Positions 10,043 to 19,132 are shown, counted from the stretch's first letter. The stretch is 64,000 bases of DNA from Paraburkholderia sp. BL10I2N1 (GCF_004361815.1 NZ_SNWA01000002.1:1922001-1986000), one strand, 5' to 3'. A program made the numbers and translations. Notes: generated by a model from the sequence alone, not told the origin.

Positions 10043-10336
10043 ATGAAATCGATTCGACAAATGGTGCTGTGCGGAATGCTTCCGCTGGTTCTGGGAGCCG
10101 GTGCTGCGCACGCGCAGGGCATCGGGCACAGCGGCATGTACACCATGCCGCCGAACTGGGGGATGATGATGGATAAGTTGACTCCCGAGCAGCGGAGCCA
10201 GGCCATCGACATCCAGGAAAAGATGATGAAGATGGACATGGAGCATCAGCAAGCCACGGCGCAGATGGAAATGAAATACGCGCAGGGCATGATGCAGTTG
10301 CAGACTGAACTGCTGGATATCTTCAAGGGGCATTGA
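10043..10336 (+). CDS. Methionine-rich periplasmic protein, unknown function
   Basis: A 97-residue protein with a cleavable signal peptide (cut predicted after Ala-His-Ala, residue 24). The 73-residue mature part has 13 methionines, in GMMMDKL, KMMKMDM and QMEMKYAQGMM. Such Met/His clusters suit soft-metal (copper or silver) binding or a small helical chaperone; the C-terminal two thirds looks like one long amphipathic helix, as in CpxP/Spy-like proteins. The LTPEQR segment also recalls the LTxxQ motif of that family. This is inference from composition. GGAG in ATGGAGCTTGTATG serves as the ribosome-binding site. The patatin gene follows after 97 bases. Confidence 0.75.
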   Translation: MKSIRQMVLCGMLPLVLGAGAAHAQGIGHSGMYTMPPNWGMMMDKLTPEQRSQAIDIQEKMMKMDMEHQQATAQMEMKYAQGMMQLQTELLDIFKGH

Positions 10337-10433
10337 CGTCGAGCGGTGAACGGCCGGGGCCGCCGTGGGCGCGAGACAGTCACGCGCCCATACTCTGGCT
10401 CCCGGGTTCCGCTTGTGACGTTTCTGAAAAGTC

Positions 10434-11315
10434 ATGAAATCCGATCGGCTTGGGGTAACCGCGTTTGTGTTCGCAGGTGGTGGCAGTCTCGGCGCGATCG
10501 AGGTGGGCATGCTGCGCGAACTGCTCGCACGGGGCGAGCATCCGGGCTTCGTCGTCGGTGCGTCTGCCGGCGCGATCAACGCGGCGTACTTCGCCGGGCG
10601 CCCGGACAGCGACGGCGTCGCGACGCTCGAAGGGCTGTGGCGCAAGATCCGCCGGCAGGACATCATGCCGCTGTCGATGCTCGGGCTGCTTTCGATGATT
10701 CTGCGCACCCGTCCGCATCTCGTCGAGTCACATGCGCTGCGCGTCCTGCTGGAAAAGCATCTGACCTATGAGCGGATCGAGCAGGCGCTGTTGCCGCTTC
10801 ACATCGTCGCGACCGACATGCTTGCGGGTCACGAGGTCGTGCTCTCTTCGGGCCCGGTGGTGAATGCCGTGCTCGCAAGCGCGGCGATCCCAGGTGTGTA
10901 TCCGCCGGTGCGGATCGACGGGGTGGATCTCGTCGATGGCGGCGTGGCCAGCAACACGCCGATCGCCGCCGCGATCAAGCTCGGCGCGACGCGCATCATC
11001 GTGTTGCCTGCCGGCTTCGCATGTGCGCTGCACGCGCCGCCCAGCAGCGCGATCGCGCAGGCGATGCATGCGCTGACGCTGGTGATCGCAAGGCAACTCG
11101 TGCGCGATCTGGAGTACTACGGGACGCGCGCGCAGATCTATGTCGTTCCGCCGCTATGTCCACTCGATGTATCGCCGTACGACTACGGGCAATGTGCTCA
11201 ACTGATCGAACGCGCCGCGCAGACAACGCGCGCATGGCTCGACGACGGCGGTCTCGAGCAGGCGTTCATTCCCGGCGAATTGCGCGACCACCAGCACACG
11301 GCGGCGGCGCATTAG
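10434..11315 (+). CDS. Patatin-like phospholipase
   Basis: Serine acyl hydrolase with a Ser-Asp dyad, acting on phospholipids or acyl-CoA-like esters. All patatin blocks are present: the glycine-rich oxyanion loop [13 protein letters not shown] (13-25), the nucleophile elbow GASAG with Ser44, and the DGGVASNTP block with Asp168. At 293 residues it is the single-domain bacterial type, close to RssA/YchK-like proteins, and has no signal peptide, so it should act in the cytoplasm. It follows the Met-rich gene on the same strand and converges on the DUF1810 gene. Confidence 0.88.
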   Translation: MKSDRLGVTAFVFAGGGSLGAIEVGMLRELLARGEHPGFVVGASAGAINAAYFAGRPDSDGVATLEGLWRKIRRQDIMPLSMLGLLSMILRTRPHLVESHALRVLLEKHLTYERIEQALLPLHIVATDMLAGHEVVLSSGPVVNAVLASAAIPGVYPPVRIDGVDLVDGGVASNTPIAAAIKLGATRIIVLPAGFACALHAPPSSAIAQAMHALTLVIARQLVRDLEYYGTRAQIYVVPPLCPLDVSPYDYGQCAQLIERAAQTTRAWLDDGGLEQAFIPGELRDHQHTAAAH

Positions 11316-11422
11316 GGGCAAGGATTGCCCTCGTCCATTCACTTCGCGACGGATTGAACGTTGATCGGCAAACGGTTGGACCTGAAGCGAGACGGCACGG
11401 CGCGTCCGGGATTTTCGCTCCG

Positions 11423-11872
11423 TCATGCGCTGGAACCTGGCGGAGAGGTGGCCTGGATCCGCTGCAGCGTTTGCCTATCGGCCTTGCCGTCGAAATATTT
11501 GCGCAGCGCTTCCAGAAATTCCTCGTTGTCCGGAATGGCACGCTCGAACAAGCTTATCGACGACCAGAACTTCAGGTGATCCGGGTAGCCGAAAATCTCC
11601 TGGATCGAACGCCCTTCGATCAGGTTGACGAGTCGCGTGCACTCCCGCAACCGGTCGCCGAGTATTGGGTGGCGCAGATAGGCCTCGGCTTCGGCCAACG
11701 TCGAGATCGCGTACCGTTGCGACATTGCGCTTTCCCCGAGGCCCTGGATCTGCGGAAACACGAACCACATCCAGTGACTTCGCTTGCGCCCGGCACGCAA
11801 TTCATCACAGACCTGCACATACACCGGCTGCTGCGCATCGACAAAGCGCTGGAGATCATAGGGGTCGTCCAT
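11423..11872 (-). CDS. DUF1810 family protein
   Basis: The 149-residue protein carries the typical DUF1810 blocks: YDLQRFVDAQQPVY at the start, KRSHWMWFVFPQIQGLG, then ISTLAEAEAYLRHPILGDRLREC and a C-terminal FWSSISLFE. The start is fixed at 11872 by GGAGG five bases upstream. The family (relatives of E. coli-type YccJ-like calpastatin annotations) has no proven biochemical role. It is transcribed alone, converging on the patatin gene. Confidence 0.85.
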   Translation of the reverse strand: MDDPYDLQRFVDAQQPVYVQVCDELRAGRKRSHWMWFVFPQIQGLGESAMSQRYAISTLAEAEAYLRHPILGDRLRECTRLVNLIEGRSIQEIFGYPDHLKFWSSISLFERAIPDNEEFLEALRKYFDGKADRQTLQRIQATSPPGSSA

Positions 11873-12051
11873 ATCGGCCTCCGTTCGTCGACCTTCAGTA
11901 GTTTTACACCCAAACGCCGAAGCGTGAAGGCTTAGCCGAGTCAACAAGAATGGCGATGCCTGCTGGATTTCAGATCGACGCGCCCAACGCTACGCCTTAT
12001 TGCGCAAAAGTGATTTCGATCCCCGGGACTTCTGTGGTGAGAGGCAGCTAC

Positions 12052-12066
12052 CTAGACTCGGTCTAG
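12052..12066. promoter_or_regulatory. Inverted repeat upstream of bicupin gene
   Basis: CTAGAC and GTCTAG are perfect 6-bp arms around TCG, 70 bases before the bicupin start. The layout suits a TetR-like or other dimeric regulator. CTAG is rare in such genomes, which makes a double occurrence more notable. Confidence 0.45.
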
Positions 12067-12135
12067 TCGTCGGGGCAAGCAGCACGTACACGAAGGCGTC
12101 TGCACGACTCGACCTCTAACCCACCGGAGCCGACC

Positions 12136-13080
12136 ATGTTGAACAGAACATCCCCCGCCAACCTCGGAGACGCATCTCCGGCAACCCAGGACGCGGAATA
12201 CTTCGAGTACACCTCATCTGCCAATCCGATTGGCGCGAAGCTCATCTCGCGCATTCCGTTCTGGAGTTTCCCGCCTTCGCTGTACGCAGACGGCGCAACG
12301 CGTGTGGTGCCACTCGACCTTTCTGTCGAACTGGGCTGCCCGGGCCCGGCAACAGGTCCAGGATTGAGCGCCAGCTTTCTAAGAATCAACACGGGCGACA
12401 AACTGACACTTGCTCCTGACGCGACGTCGCAGGTTTGCTACGTCATCAGCGGGGCCGGCAGCATGACCCAGGGGGAGACGACCTTTCCTTTCGCGCAGGG
12501 CGACTTTTTCACCCTGCCGGGAGGCACGGCCGCCGCGTTGTCGGCCAGCGCGACCGCCACGCTCTACTACGTCAACGACGCCCCGTTGCTGACCTACCTC
12601 GGCACGACCGGCGTGCGCGCACGCTTTGCTCCGACGCTGTATCCGGCCGCACAGGCGCAGGCCGAACTGCGCAAGGTTGCGCAAGACGTCAACGCGGGCC
12701 GCCGCAACCGTATCAGTGTTTTGATGGGCAACGCCAACTTCCCGCAAACGCGGACAGTCACGCACGTGCTGTGGGCGATGTTCGGCATCGTGCCGCCCAA
12801 CTCGGTGCAGAAGCCGCATCGCCATCAATCGATTGCACTCGACTTCATCGCCGGGGGCCACCCGGGCGTCTACACGCTGGTCGGTACCAGACTGGACGAG
12901 AGCGGCAACATCGCGAATCCGACCCGCATCGATTGGGAATCCGGGATGGCGTTTGTGACGCCGCCTGGGTACTGGCACGCCCACTACAATGAAACGAACA
13001 ATAACGCCTACGTGATTCCGATTCAGGATGCCGGCCTGCAAACGTGGCTGCGCACACTCGATATCCAGTTCGCACGCTAG
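12136..13080 (+). CDS. Bicupin-domain protein
   Basis: A 314-residue protein made of two cupin folds. The first (about 75-150) shows the barrel pattern QVCYVISGAGSMTQGETTFPFAQGDFFTLPGG but lacks the histidine cluster. The second (about 210-300) keeps metal-ligand-like residues in PHRHQS and, downstream, GYWHAHYNE, so one metal site is likely. Length and double-barrel layout resemble gentisate 1,2-dioxygenase-type proteins, but the ligand pattern is not clear enough to name a substrate. It is tail-to-tail with a LysR gene: both stop codons share CTAG at 13077-13080. Confidence 0.75.
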   Translation: MLNRTSPANLGDASPATQDAEYFEYTSSANPIGAKLISRIPFWSFPPSLYADGATRVVPLDLSVELGCPGPATGPGLSASFLRINTGDKLTLAPDATSQVCYVISGAGSMTQGETTFPFAQGDFFTLPGGTAAALSASATATLYYVNDAPLLTYLGTTGVRARFAPTLYPAAQAQAELRKVAQDVNAGRRNRISVLMGNANFPQTRTVTHVLWAMFGIVPPNSVQKPHRHQSIALDFIAGGHPGVYTLVGTRLDESGNIANPTRIDWESGMAFVTPPGYWHAHYNETNNNAYVIPIQDAGLQTWLRTLDIQFAR

Positions 13081-14030
13081 GCGTCGGGCTCCAGGGCGAG
13101 TCCGTCGTCCCAGTAGGGCGGCTCGCCGATCACCTCGGCATGGAAATCGACGAACGCACGTACCTTCGACGAAACGATCTTCTTGGGCGGATAAACTGCC
13201 CAGATCGCGGGTTCGGCTCGACCGGTGCGCGCTTCCCATCCGGGCAGCACGCGGATCAGGCGTCCCTCGCGCAATGCCGGACCCGCGAGCCAGGTCGGCA
13301 GGAGCGCGACACCGCATCCGGCCAGCGCCATCTTCAGCACCGCTTCGGAATCGTCCCCACGGAAGCGCACCTTCAGTTCGACGAGCCGCTGCTCCGAGTC
13401 CGCATTCGTGTTCCCCTCGCGCAGGAAAAGCCATTTGTTGTCCGGCAGCAGGGACAGGCGCAGCGAAGCGTGAGCCGCCAGATCGTCAGGGATGCAAGGC
13501 GTTCCATTCCGCTCGAAATAGTCTGGACTACCGCACACGATCCGCCGATGCGGCGCAAGCCGTCTGGCCATCAAGGACGAATCGGGCAGCGCCCCGATGC
13601 GTACCGCAACGTCGATGCCGGCTTCGATCATGTTCAGCGTCTGGTCGGTCACGACAATGTCGAGATCGATATCCGGGTTGCGCCTCATGAATTCCGGAAG
13701 ATGCGGCACGATGTGCAGGCGCCCGAACGCGGAGGGCAATGTGACGCGTAGCAAGCCCTGCGGCGTCCGGTTCAGGGACGACGTGATCTGGCGTGCGTCA
13801 TCGAGCGCCTGCAGCACAACCAGCGCGTGCTCACGAAAGACCCGGCCGCCTTCGGTCAGCAAGAGACCTCGCGTTGACCGGTTGAAGAGGGCGATTCCCA
13901 GATCCTTTTCCAGTTCGCTCACATATCGCGAGATGGTGGAAGTCTTGACGGCCATTTCATGAGCGGCCTTGCTGAAGCTCTGCAGTTCCGCTGCATGAAC
14001 GAAGGCGCGCACCGCTGCAAGATAGTCCAT
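13077..14030 (-). CDS. LysR-family transcriptional regulator
   Basis: A 317-residue regulator with an N-terminal winged helix-turn-helix (residues 1-60, AFVHAAELQSFSKAAHEMAVKTSTISRYVSELEKDLG) and a C-terminal periplasmic-binding-like effector domain (90-300). The helix-turn-helix and the RSTRGLLLTEGG wing are typical of the group that often controls nearby oxidoreductase or catabolic genes. It overlaps the bicupin gene at the stop codon, so it is not divergent from its likely target in the usual LysR layout. The target is unknown; the benzoate genes upstream on the same strand are possible. Confidence 0.9.
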   Translation of the reverse strand: MDYLAAVRAFVHAAELQSFSKAAHEMAVKTSTISRYVSELEKDLGIALFNRSTRGLLLTEGGRVFREHALVVLQALDDARQITSSLNRTPQGLLRVTLPSAFGRLHIVPHLPEFMRRNPDIDLDIVVTDQTLNMIEAGIDVAVRIGALPDSSLMARRLAPHRRIVCGSPDYFERNGTPCIPDDLAAHASLRLSLLPDNKWLFLREGNTNADSEQRLVELKVRFRGDDSEAVLKMALAGCGVALLPTWLAGPALREGRLIRVLPGWEARTGRAEPAIWAVYPPKKIVSSKVRAFVDFHAEVIGEPPYWDDGLALEPDA

Positions 14031-14132
14031 GGAGTTCCGGATGCTGGTCGGGGAGCAGGTAGTGTACCGGCGCGAAGCGCCAGCCGCGCATCGCTTTGAG
14101 CGAGCGGTGAGTACAACGAGGCGACCCGCTCA

Positions 14133-14152
14133 CCTCCAGAAAAGTCTCACCG
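14133..14152 (-). repeat. Dispersed 20-bp intergenic motif, copy H (variant)
   Basis: On the minus strand CGGTGAGACTTTTCTGGAGG. Its core GGTGAGACTTTTC is identical to copy B at 24874; it then reads TGGAG where the consensus has GGGAG. It lies in the 139-bp spacer between LysR and the alpha/beta hydrolase. Confidence 0.5.
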
Positions 14153-14169
14153 TAACGCGACGCTCGCGA

Positions 14170-15000
14170 TCAAGGAGCGTTGATGAACTCCGCAATCTCG
14201 TCGTTCAATAACGCGCCTGCCTGACGATGGGGCGAGTGTCCGCAGCCGGTCAGTTTTGTCAGCTGTGCATGGGCGACATGCTGCTGGATCAGATCGATTT
14301 GCGCCATCGTGCCGTATTCGTCGTCATAGCCCTGCAAGGCGAGTAACGGACACTCGATAGACGCGAGCACTCCGGTGATGTCCCAGAGACGGAAGTCGGC
14401 GTCGAGCCAGATATCGTTCCAGCCATAAAATGCGGAGTCGACGTCGTCATGATAACGGGCGAGCTTCTCGCGAAAGCCAGACGCTTCATAAGCGACTTTT
14501 GCTTCGGCGATGGCGTCAACCGACTTCTGCTCGACGATCACGTGTGGCGCGACGACGATGACGCCACCCAGCGTCTTCGGGAACGCCGCAGCGTAAAGCA
14601 GCGCGATGGAGCCGCCGTCGCTGTGTCCGATGAGCCACATACGGGCGCGCTCGGCGGGGTCGATTTCAAGCGCATCGAGGAAGGCGGGCAGCACATCGTG
14701 CGCCTGCCTGTGCATGAAATCGACAGGCCATTTCACGTCATGCTCGCGTGGCGTCGAGCGGCCATAGCCTGGCCGCGAATACACGAGGCCGCGAAAGCCG
14801 AGCCTGTCGCAGAGCGTTTGCGGCCAGTCTTTCCACAACGCGATGGAGCCTAGCCCCTCGTGCAGAAATATGGCAAGTGGCGCACCGACGCGTTCCGGAT
14901 TCAGCCACTGGTATTCGAGGCGCAGCGGGCCGCGTTCAGCGGTCGGGGGCAATTCCGCGAAAGCGATGGAGGGCGGAAGGTTTGTAGCGAGGCGGTCCAT
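14170..15000 (-). CDS. Alpha/beta hydrolase of the benzoate (box) cluster
   Basis: A 276-residue alpha/beta hydrolase with the segment FLHEGLGSIALWKDWP in place of the usual HG oxyanion motif, the nucleophile elbow GHSDGG (Ser near 126), the acid segment LLALQGYDDEYGT and a final catalytic His in GCGHSPH. It starts 64 bases after bclA and ends the minus-strand box operon. Hydrolases at this place in box clusters are thought to recycle dead-end CoA thioesters or lactones; this is context only. Substrate unknown. Confidence 0.82.
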   Translation of the reverse strand: MDRLATNLPPSIAFAELPPTAERGPLRLEYQWLNPERVGAPLAIFLHEGLGSIALWKDWPQTLCDRLGFRGLVYSRPGYGRSTPREHDVKWPVDFMHRQAHDVLPAFLDALEIDPAERARMWLIGHSDGGSIALLYAAAFPKTLGGVIVVAPHVIVEQKSVDAIAEAKVAYEASGFREKLARYHDDVDSAFYGWNDIWLDADFRLWDITGVLASIECPLLALQGYDDEYGTMAQIDLIQQHVAHAQLTKLTGCGHSPHRQAGALLNDEIAEFINAP

Positions 15001-15064
15001 GGACAGTCAGTCTGGAGTTGATCGGTTTGCGCTCGACATCGTACGTTGGTTCAACGCAATTCCA

Positions 15065-16657
15065 TCAAGGCGATTCGCGCAGCTTGAAACGCTGGATCTT
15101 GCCCGTCGCCGTTTTCGGCAGATCCTCGACGAACAGGATCTCACGCGGATACTTGTGCGGCGCGAGCCTTGCCTTGACAAAGGCCTTCAGCTCGGCGGCG
15201 AACTCATCGGTTGCGGGCACGTCGCGTTTCAGGACGACAAACGCGCGCGTCTTCGTGAGCCCGTCGCGCGTCACACCGACGACTGCGGCTTCCAGCACAT
15301 CCTCGTGCTGCATCAGTACCATCTCGACTTCGATTGGCGACACATATTGTCCGCTGACCTTCAGCATGTCATCACTGCGGCCTGCGTAGACGTAGTTGCC
15401 ATCCGGCAGGCGACGGTACTTGTCGCCGCTCTTCAGCCATTCACCGAGAAAGGTCGCCCGCGTTTTGTCGCGATTGCACCAGTACATTAGCGCGGCGCTC
15501 GGCCCCTTGATGTAGAGATCGCCGATTTCGCCATCCGGCACCGGCTGCCCGCTTTCGTCGCGCAGTTCGATTTCGTAGCCTGGCACGGCCTTGCCGGTCG
15601 TGCCGTAGGCGACATGGCCCGCGCGATTCGACAGGAAGATATGCAGCATTTCCGTCGAGCCGATGCCGTCGAGAATCTCACAGCCGAAGTGCGCGGTGAA
15701 GTGCTCGCCGGTTTCTCGCGGCAACGCCTCGCCGGCCGACGTGCACACGCGCAGTCGCACGTCCGCACGCGGCGGCAGCGCCGTCGACGCCAGCATGCCG
15801 GCGTAAAGCGTGGGCACGCCGCAGAAGATCGTCGGCTTGTGGCGGGTGAGCTGCGCGAAGACGGCTTCGGGCGTGGGGCGTCCTGCCGTCAGCACGGCAG
15901 TCGCGCCGACCGACAACGGGAACGTCAGCGCATTGCCTAGCCCGTACGCAAAAAACAGCTTCGCAGCCGAATAGACGATGTCGTCCTCGCGGATGCCCAG
16001 GATGCGCTTGCCATACAGTTCGGCTGTCCAGTAGAGGTTGGCATGAGTATGCACGGTGCCCTTCGGCTTGCCGGTAGACCCTGACGAATACAGCCAGAAC
16101 GCGATTTCGTCGGCATTGCTTGCGTAGGGCGTGGCACGCGGTGCGGCTTCGTCAACCATCTTGCCGAACACGTGCTCGTCTGGCAGGTTGCTCTCCTGCG
16201 GCTGCGAGACGATCAGCACGCACCCTTCGTTCGACGTATCCGCCAGCGCCTGCGCGACAGTGGGAAGCAGGGCGGCCGTCGCGACGACCGCGCGCGACCG
16301 GCTGTGGTCCAGCATGTACGCGTAGTCGGCCGGCGTCAGCAATGTGTTGGCGACCACCGGCACCGCGCCCGCATAGAGCGCGCCGAGAAACGCGACCGGC
16401 AGGTCGATCGTGTCCTGCATCACCAGCAGGACACGCTCTTCAGGATGAATGCCGAGACCGCCTAGCACCGTCGCGAAGCGGCGCGCCCGCCCGGCAAGCT
16501 CGCCGTAACTCGTCGCGCTGTTGTCGTCGATATAGGCGGTCTTGAGCGCTCGTGCCTCGTTCAATGCGAACAGATGCGCCGCGAAATTGAAGTGCGCGGG
16601 TGGCGCCACGACGGCGGGGTGATCGCTTGCGGCAGCCGGCTCAACGAGAGCTTCCAT
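15065..16657 (-). CDS. bclA: Benzoate-CoA ligase
   Basis: Activates benzoate to benzoyl-CoA with ATP, the entry step of the box pathway. The start at 16657 has AGGAG six bases before it and gives 530 residues, the usual length. The adenylation P-loop YSSGSTGKPKGT (190-201), the YGTTGKAVPGYEIEL block and the C-terminal catalytic lysine in PKTATGKIQRF are in place. The binding-pocket strand FFAYGLGNALTFP is characteristic of aryl-CoA ligases. The leader GGAGACAAGC before the ATG is the same as that of the DUF4863 gene upstream. It lies in a minus-strand operon with the DUF4863 gene, boxD and a hydrolase, divergent from boxR. Confidence 0.93.
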   Translation of the reverse strand: MEALVEPAAASDHPAVVAPPAHFNFAAHLFALNEARALKTAYIDDNSATSYGELAGRARRFATVLGGLGIHPEERVLLVMQDTIDLPVAFLGALYAGAVPVVANTLLTPADYAYMLDHSRSRAVVATAALLPTVAQALADTSNEGCVLIVSQPQESNLPDEHVFGKMVDEAAPRATPYASNADEIAFWLYSSGSTGKPKGTVHTHANLYWTAELYGKRILGIREDDIVYSAAKLFFAYGLGNALTFPLSVGATAVLTAGRPTPEAVFAQLTRHKPTIFCGVPTLYAGMLASTALPPRADVRLRVCTSAGEALPRETGEHFTAHFGCEILDGIGSTEMLHIFLSNRAGHVAYGTTGKAVPGYEIELRDESGQPVPDGEIGDLYIKGPSAALMYWCNRDKTRATFLGEWLKSGDKYRRLPDGNYVYAGRSDDMLKVSGQYVSPIEVEMVLMQHEDVLEAAVVGVTRDGLTKTRAFVVLKRDVPATDEFAAELKAFVKARLAPHKYPREILFVEDLPKTATGKIQRFKLRESP

Positions 16658-16757
16658 GCTTGTCTCCTGACGTGGGCGACGCATGTGCGGCTGCGCTTGT
16701 CGCAAGCCGCCACGCGTTCTGTAGGGATTGATGCGGGGTCCCGATTCGTTCGGCGCT

Positions 16758-18353
16758 TCAGGTGTCGAAGCTGCCGGTCGATTGCTGAAGTGCTTCGATC
16801 GTTGCGGCCGGCGCCTGGATGGCTGCACGTCGATGATAGAAATTCAGCGCGCGCAAACCGCCCAGTTCTTCGCCGCCGCCGGCGCGCCCTGGGCCGCCGT
16901 GCAGCGACATCGGCATCACGTTGCCGTGGCCGGTCTGGCTTTGCGCCACCGACGGCGAAATCGCATGGACGCGCCCATGGGTGTCGGCGAGTTCCAGCGC
17001 GAGGCGGGCAAGGCGCCCTTCGTCGTTCGAATAGATCGATGCGACGAGCGAGCCGTGGCCGCGCCGCGCCAGCGCGATCGCCTGCGCTTCTTCCAGTTGA
17101 TCGTCGGCTGTGTGGATGTCATAGCCGCAGAGCGTGGCGACCGGGCCGAACACCTCGACGTCGTGGATGCGCTCCGCATTCTGCGCTTCGTCTACCACCA
17201 GCAGGTGGGGTGCGAGACAGGCGGCGACGGCTGGGTCTGCATCGATGAGTTCGACCTTCGAGCCATCGAAGGCAACGCGTGCCTCTTCGCGCAACATTGC
17301 GATGCCGGCGCGCACGTTATCGTATTGCTCGCGGCTCACGAGCGCGCCCATCCGCACGGATTCATTGCGCGGATTGCCTACGGTGACCTTCGACAGCTTC
17401 GCGACAATGGCATCAGCGGCAGCGGCGAGGTGCTGCTTCGGTACAAACGCGCGGCGGATCGCCGTGCATTTCTGGCCTGACTTCACGGTCATTTCGCGCA
17501 CGACTTCCTTCACGAAGAGATCGAACGCTGCGGTACCCGGAGCGGCATCGGCGGCGAGGATCGCGCTGTTCAGGCTATCGGCCTCGACGTTCAGGCGCGC
17601 ACCGTGCTTGATGAACGCCGGATGGGCACGAAGTTTCGCGGCGGTTTCCGCCGACCCGGTGAACGAGACGACATCGAACGCCTCGATCTGATCGAGCAGA
17701 CCCGCTGAACTGCCGCAAATGACGGATAGCGCGCCCGCCGGCAGGATGCCCGCCTTCACGACGTCCGCAACCATCCGCTGTGTGAGCCATGCCGTCGCGG
17801 TGGCCGGCTTGACGATGACCGGCACGCCCGACAGCAAGGCCGGCGCGGCCTTCTCCCACAATCCCCACGACGGGAAATTGAACGCGTTGATGAACAGCGC
17901 GATGCCGCGCGTCGGAGTCAGCACATGCTGTGCGGTGAAGGTCTTGTCCTTGCTGAGGCTCAGCGCGGCACCATCGCGCAGCGTACGCACGTCGCCGAGC
18001 GTCGCGCCGAGCGTCGCGTAGTACGACAGCGTGAACAGGCCGCCGTCGATATCCACCGCCGAATCGTTTTTCGTCGTACCGGAGTTGGCGAGGGCGATCG
18101 CGTAATAGTCGTCGCGATTGGCCTGCAGCACCTTCGCCACTTCGGCAAGCTGGGCGGCGCGGGCGGCGTAGCTCAATTCACGGAGCCCGGCACCGCCCTG
18201 GGTTCGGGCATAACCGAATGCTTCGGGCAGATCCAGGCCGTCGCTTGACACGCGCACGAGCGCTTCGCCCGTCACCGGATCGACGAGCGGCGTGCCGTCG
18301 CCACGACCGGCAACCCATTTGCCGGCGACAAAGTTTTCTAGCAGTGCGGCCAT
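16758..18353 (-). CDS. boxD: 3,4-dehydroadipyl-CoA semialdehyde dehydrogenase
   Basis: NADP-dependent aldehyde dehydrogenase that oxidises the semialdehyde made by BoxC to 3,4-dehydroadipyl-CoA, which then enters beta-oxidation. The 531-residue length fits BoxD and the related dehydrogenase domain of PaaZ/PaaN. Catalytic residues are Glu257 in NVEADSLN and Cys296 in GQKCTAIR; the cofactor-binding segments NFPSWGLWEKAAPALLSGVPVIVKPA and FTGSAETA are clear. The C-terminal block GHGNVMPMSLHGGPGRAGGGEELGG is typical of the PaaZ/BoxD group. It is third in line from boxR on the divergent side, between the DUF4863 gene and bclA. Confidence 0.93.
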   Translation of the reverse strand: MAALLENFVAGKWVAGRGDGTPLVDPVTGEALVRVSSDGLDLPEAFGYARTQGGAGLRELSYAARAAQLAEVAKVLQANRDDYYAIALANSGTTKNDSAVDIDGGLFTLSYYATLGATLGDVRTLRDGAALSLSKDKTFTAQHVLTPTRGIALFINAFNFPSWGLWEKAAPALLSGVPVIVKPATATAWLTQRMVADVVKAGILPAGALSVICGSSAGLLDQIEAFDVVSFTGSAETAAKLRAHPAFIKHGARLNVEADSLNSAILAADAAPGTAAFDLFVKEVVREMTVKSGQKCTAIRRAFVPKQHLAAAADAIVAKLSKVTVGNPRNESVRMGALVSREQYDNVRAGIAMLREEARVAFDGSKVELIDADPAVAACLAPHLLVVDEAQNAERIHDVEVFGPVATLCGYDIHTADDQLEEAQAIALARRGHGSLVASIYSNDEGRLARLALELADTHGRVHAISPSVAQSQTGHGNVMPMSLHGGPGRAGGGEELGGLRALNFYHRRAAIQAPAATIEALQQSTGSFDT

Positions 18354-18472
18354 GACAAGCCCTTATTTCAGATGTTCGGCGGAACGGGGTCCCGCTGTGG
18401 CTCCGGCGCGCTGCATCCGATGCGCCGGGATGGTCCAGTGATGTCGTGAGCGGACAAGCAGCGCCGTTGCGG

Positions 18473-18955
18473 CTAGGCAGCGGCGGTGTCCTGCTTCGTG
18501 AACTGGATGGCGCCTTCCGGCAACAGATAAAGAATCAGCGCACTCCCGTTGGCCACGGTGGGACGGTGAGCGCTTCCCGGGCCGTAGACGCACCATCCGG
18601 CAGGATGACCGTCGAACGTCGCGCCTTGGGTGACGGGCATGATCAGATCGATTTCACCGTTTGGATGCACGTGATGTGGGCCCGCGATATCGCTCATGCT
18701 GACGACGTCCACCGAGAAGCCGTGTGTCTCCGGCAGCGCCTTGAAGATGCGGCCGTAGCGGATGCCGCCGGCTTCGCGGTCGCACAGCCAGCCTTCCTTC
18801 ACGCCGGTGCGGCAGGCGTCGGACAGTTCGGCAAAGGCGGGGCCGTCGGCCGGATATTCGGCGTTCAGCCAGTCGGCAAGATCTTGATCCAGAGGGCGCT
18901 GCGCGACTCGTTCAGTCACACGCGCAATCAGGGCCTGGAAATGACTGGGGGACAT
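18473..18955 (-). CDS. DUF4863 protein, 4-hydroxylaminobenzoate lyase (PnbB)-like
   Basis: A 160-residue cupin-like protein. The blocks GIRYGRIFKALPETHGFSVD, GPHHVHPNGEIDLIMP and GWCVYGPGSAHRPTV match the DUF4863 family, one member of which is PnbB, which turns 4-hydroxylaminobenzoate into protocatechuate. His-rich segments (HHVH) could bind a metal. The start at 18955 has GGAG before ACAAGC-ATG. It is the first gene of the minus-strand box operon, divergent from boxR. Its role in benzoate use is not established; detoxifying or salvaging a substituted benzoate is an inference from position. Confidence 0.7.
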   Translation of the reverse strand: MSPSHFQALIARVTERVAQRPLDQDLADWLNAEYPADGPAFAELSDACRTGVKEGWLCDREAGGIRYGRIFKALPETHGFSVDVVSMSDIAGPHHVHPNGEIDLIMPVTQGATFDGHPAGWCVYGPGSAHRPTVANGSALILYLLPEGAIQFTKQDTAAA

Positions 18956-19072
18956 GCTTGTCTCCACTGCGCATCGTGCGCAGATCGACGCCTGAGCGAG
19001 TACTGCACCCTCGCCTGGCGCATTCTTGATGTGGGGCAATAAAAAGCGAAACAGGTGCATTAAACTTAGCCC

Positions 19073-19101
19073 GCGACAAACTGCATGTCAAGCACTATAA
19101 T
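19073..19101 (+). promoter_or_regulatory. boxR promoter with BoxR-type operator elements
   Basis: A perfect -10 box TATAAT (19096-19101) lies 17 bases after a weak -35, GCGACA (19073-19078). A TGCA element (19082-19085) sits in the spacer, and further TGCA elements occur at 19056 and 19004. TGCA repeats are the known operator core for BzdR/BoxR-type repressors. The -10 is preceded by GCAC, giving GCACTAT, which recurs at the boxC promoter. Confidence 0.55.
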
Positions 19102-19132
19102 TCATCAACAGCTCTGGAAGGAACGGGTCAAC

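Noticed and set aside
14101..14130. GCGGTGAGTACAAC near copy H, as another copy
   Set aside because: Only the GGTGAG half is present.
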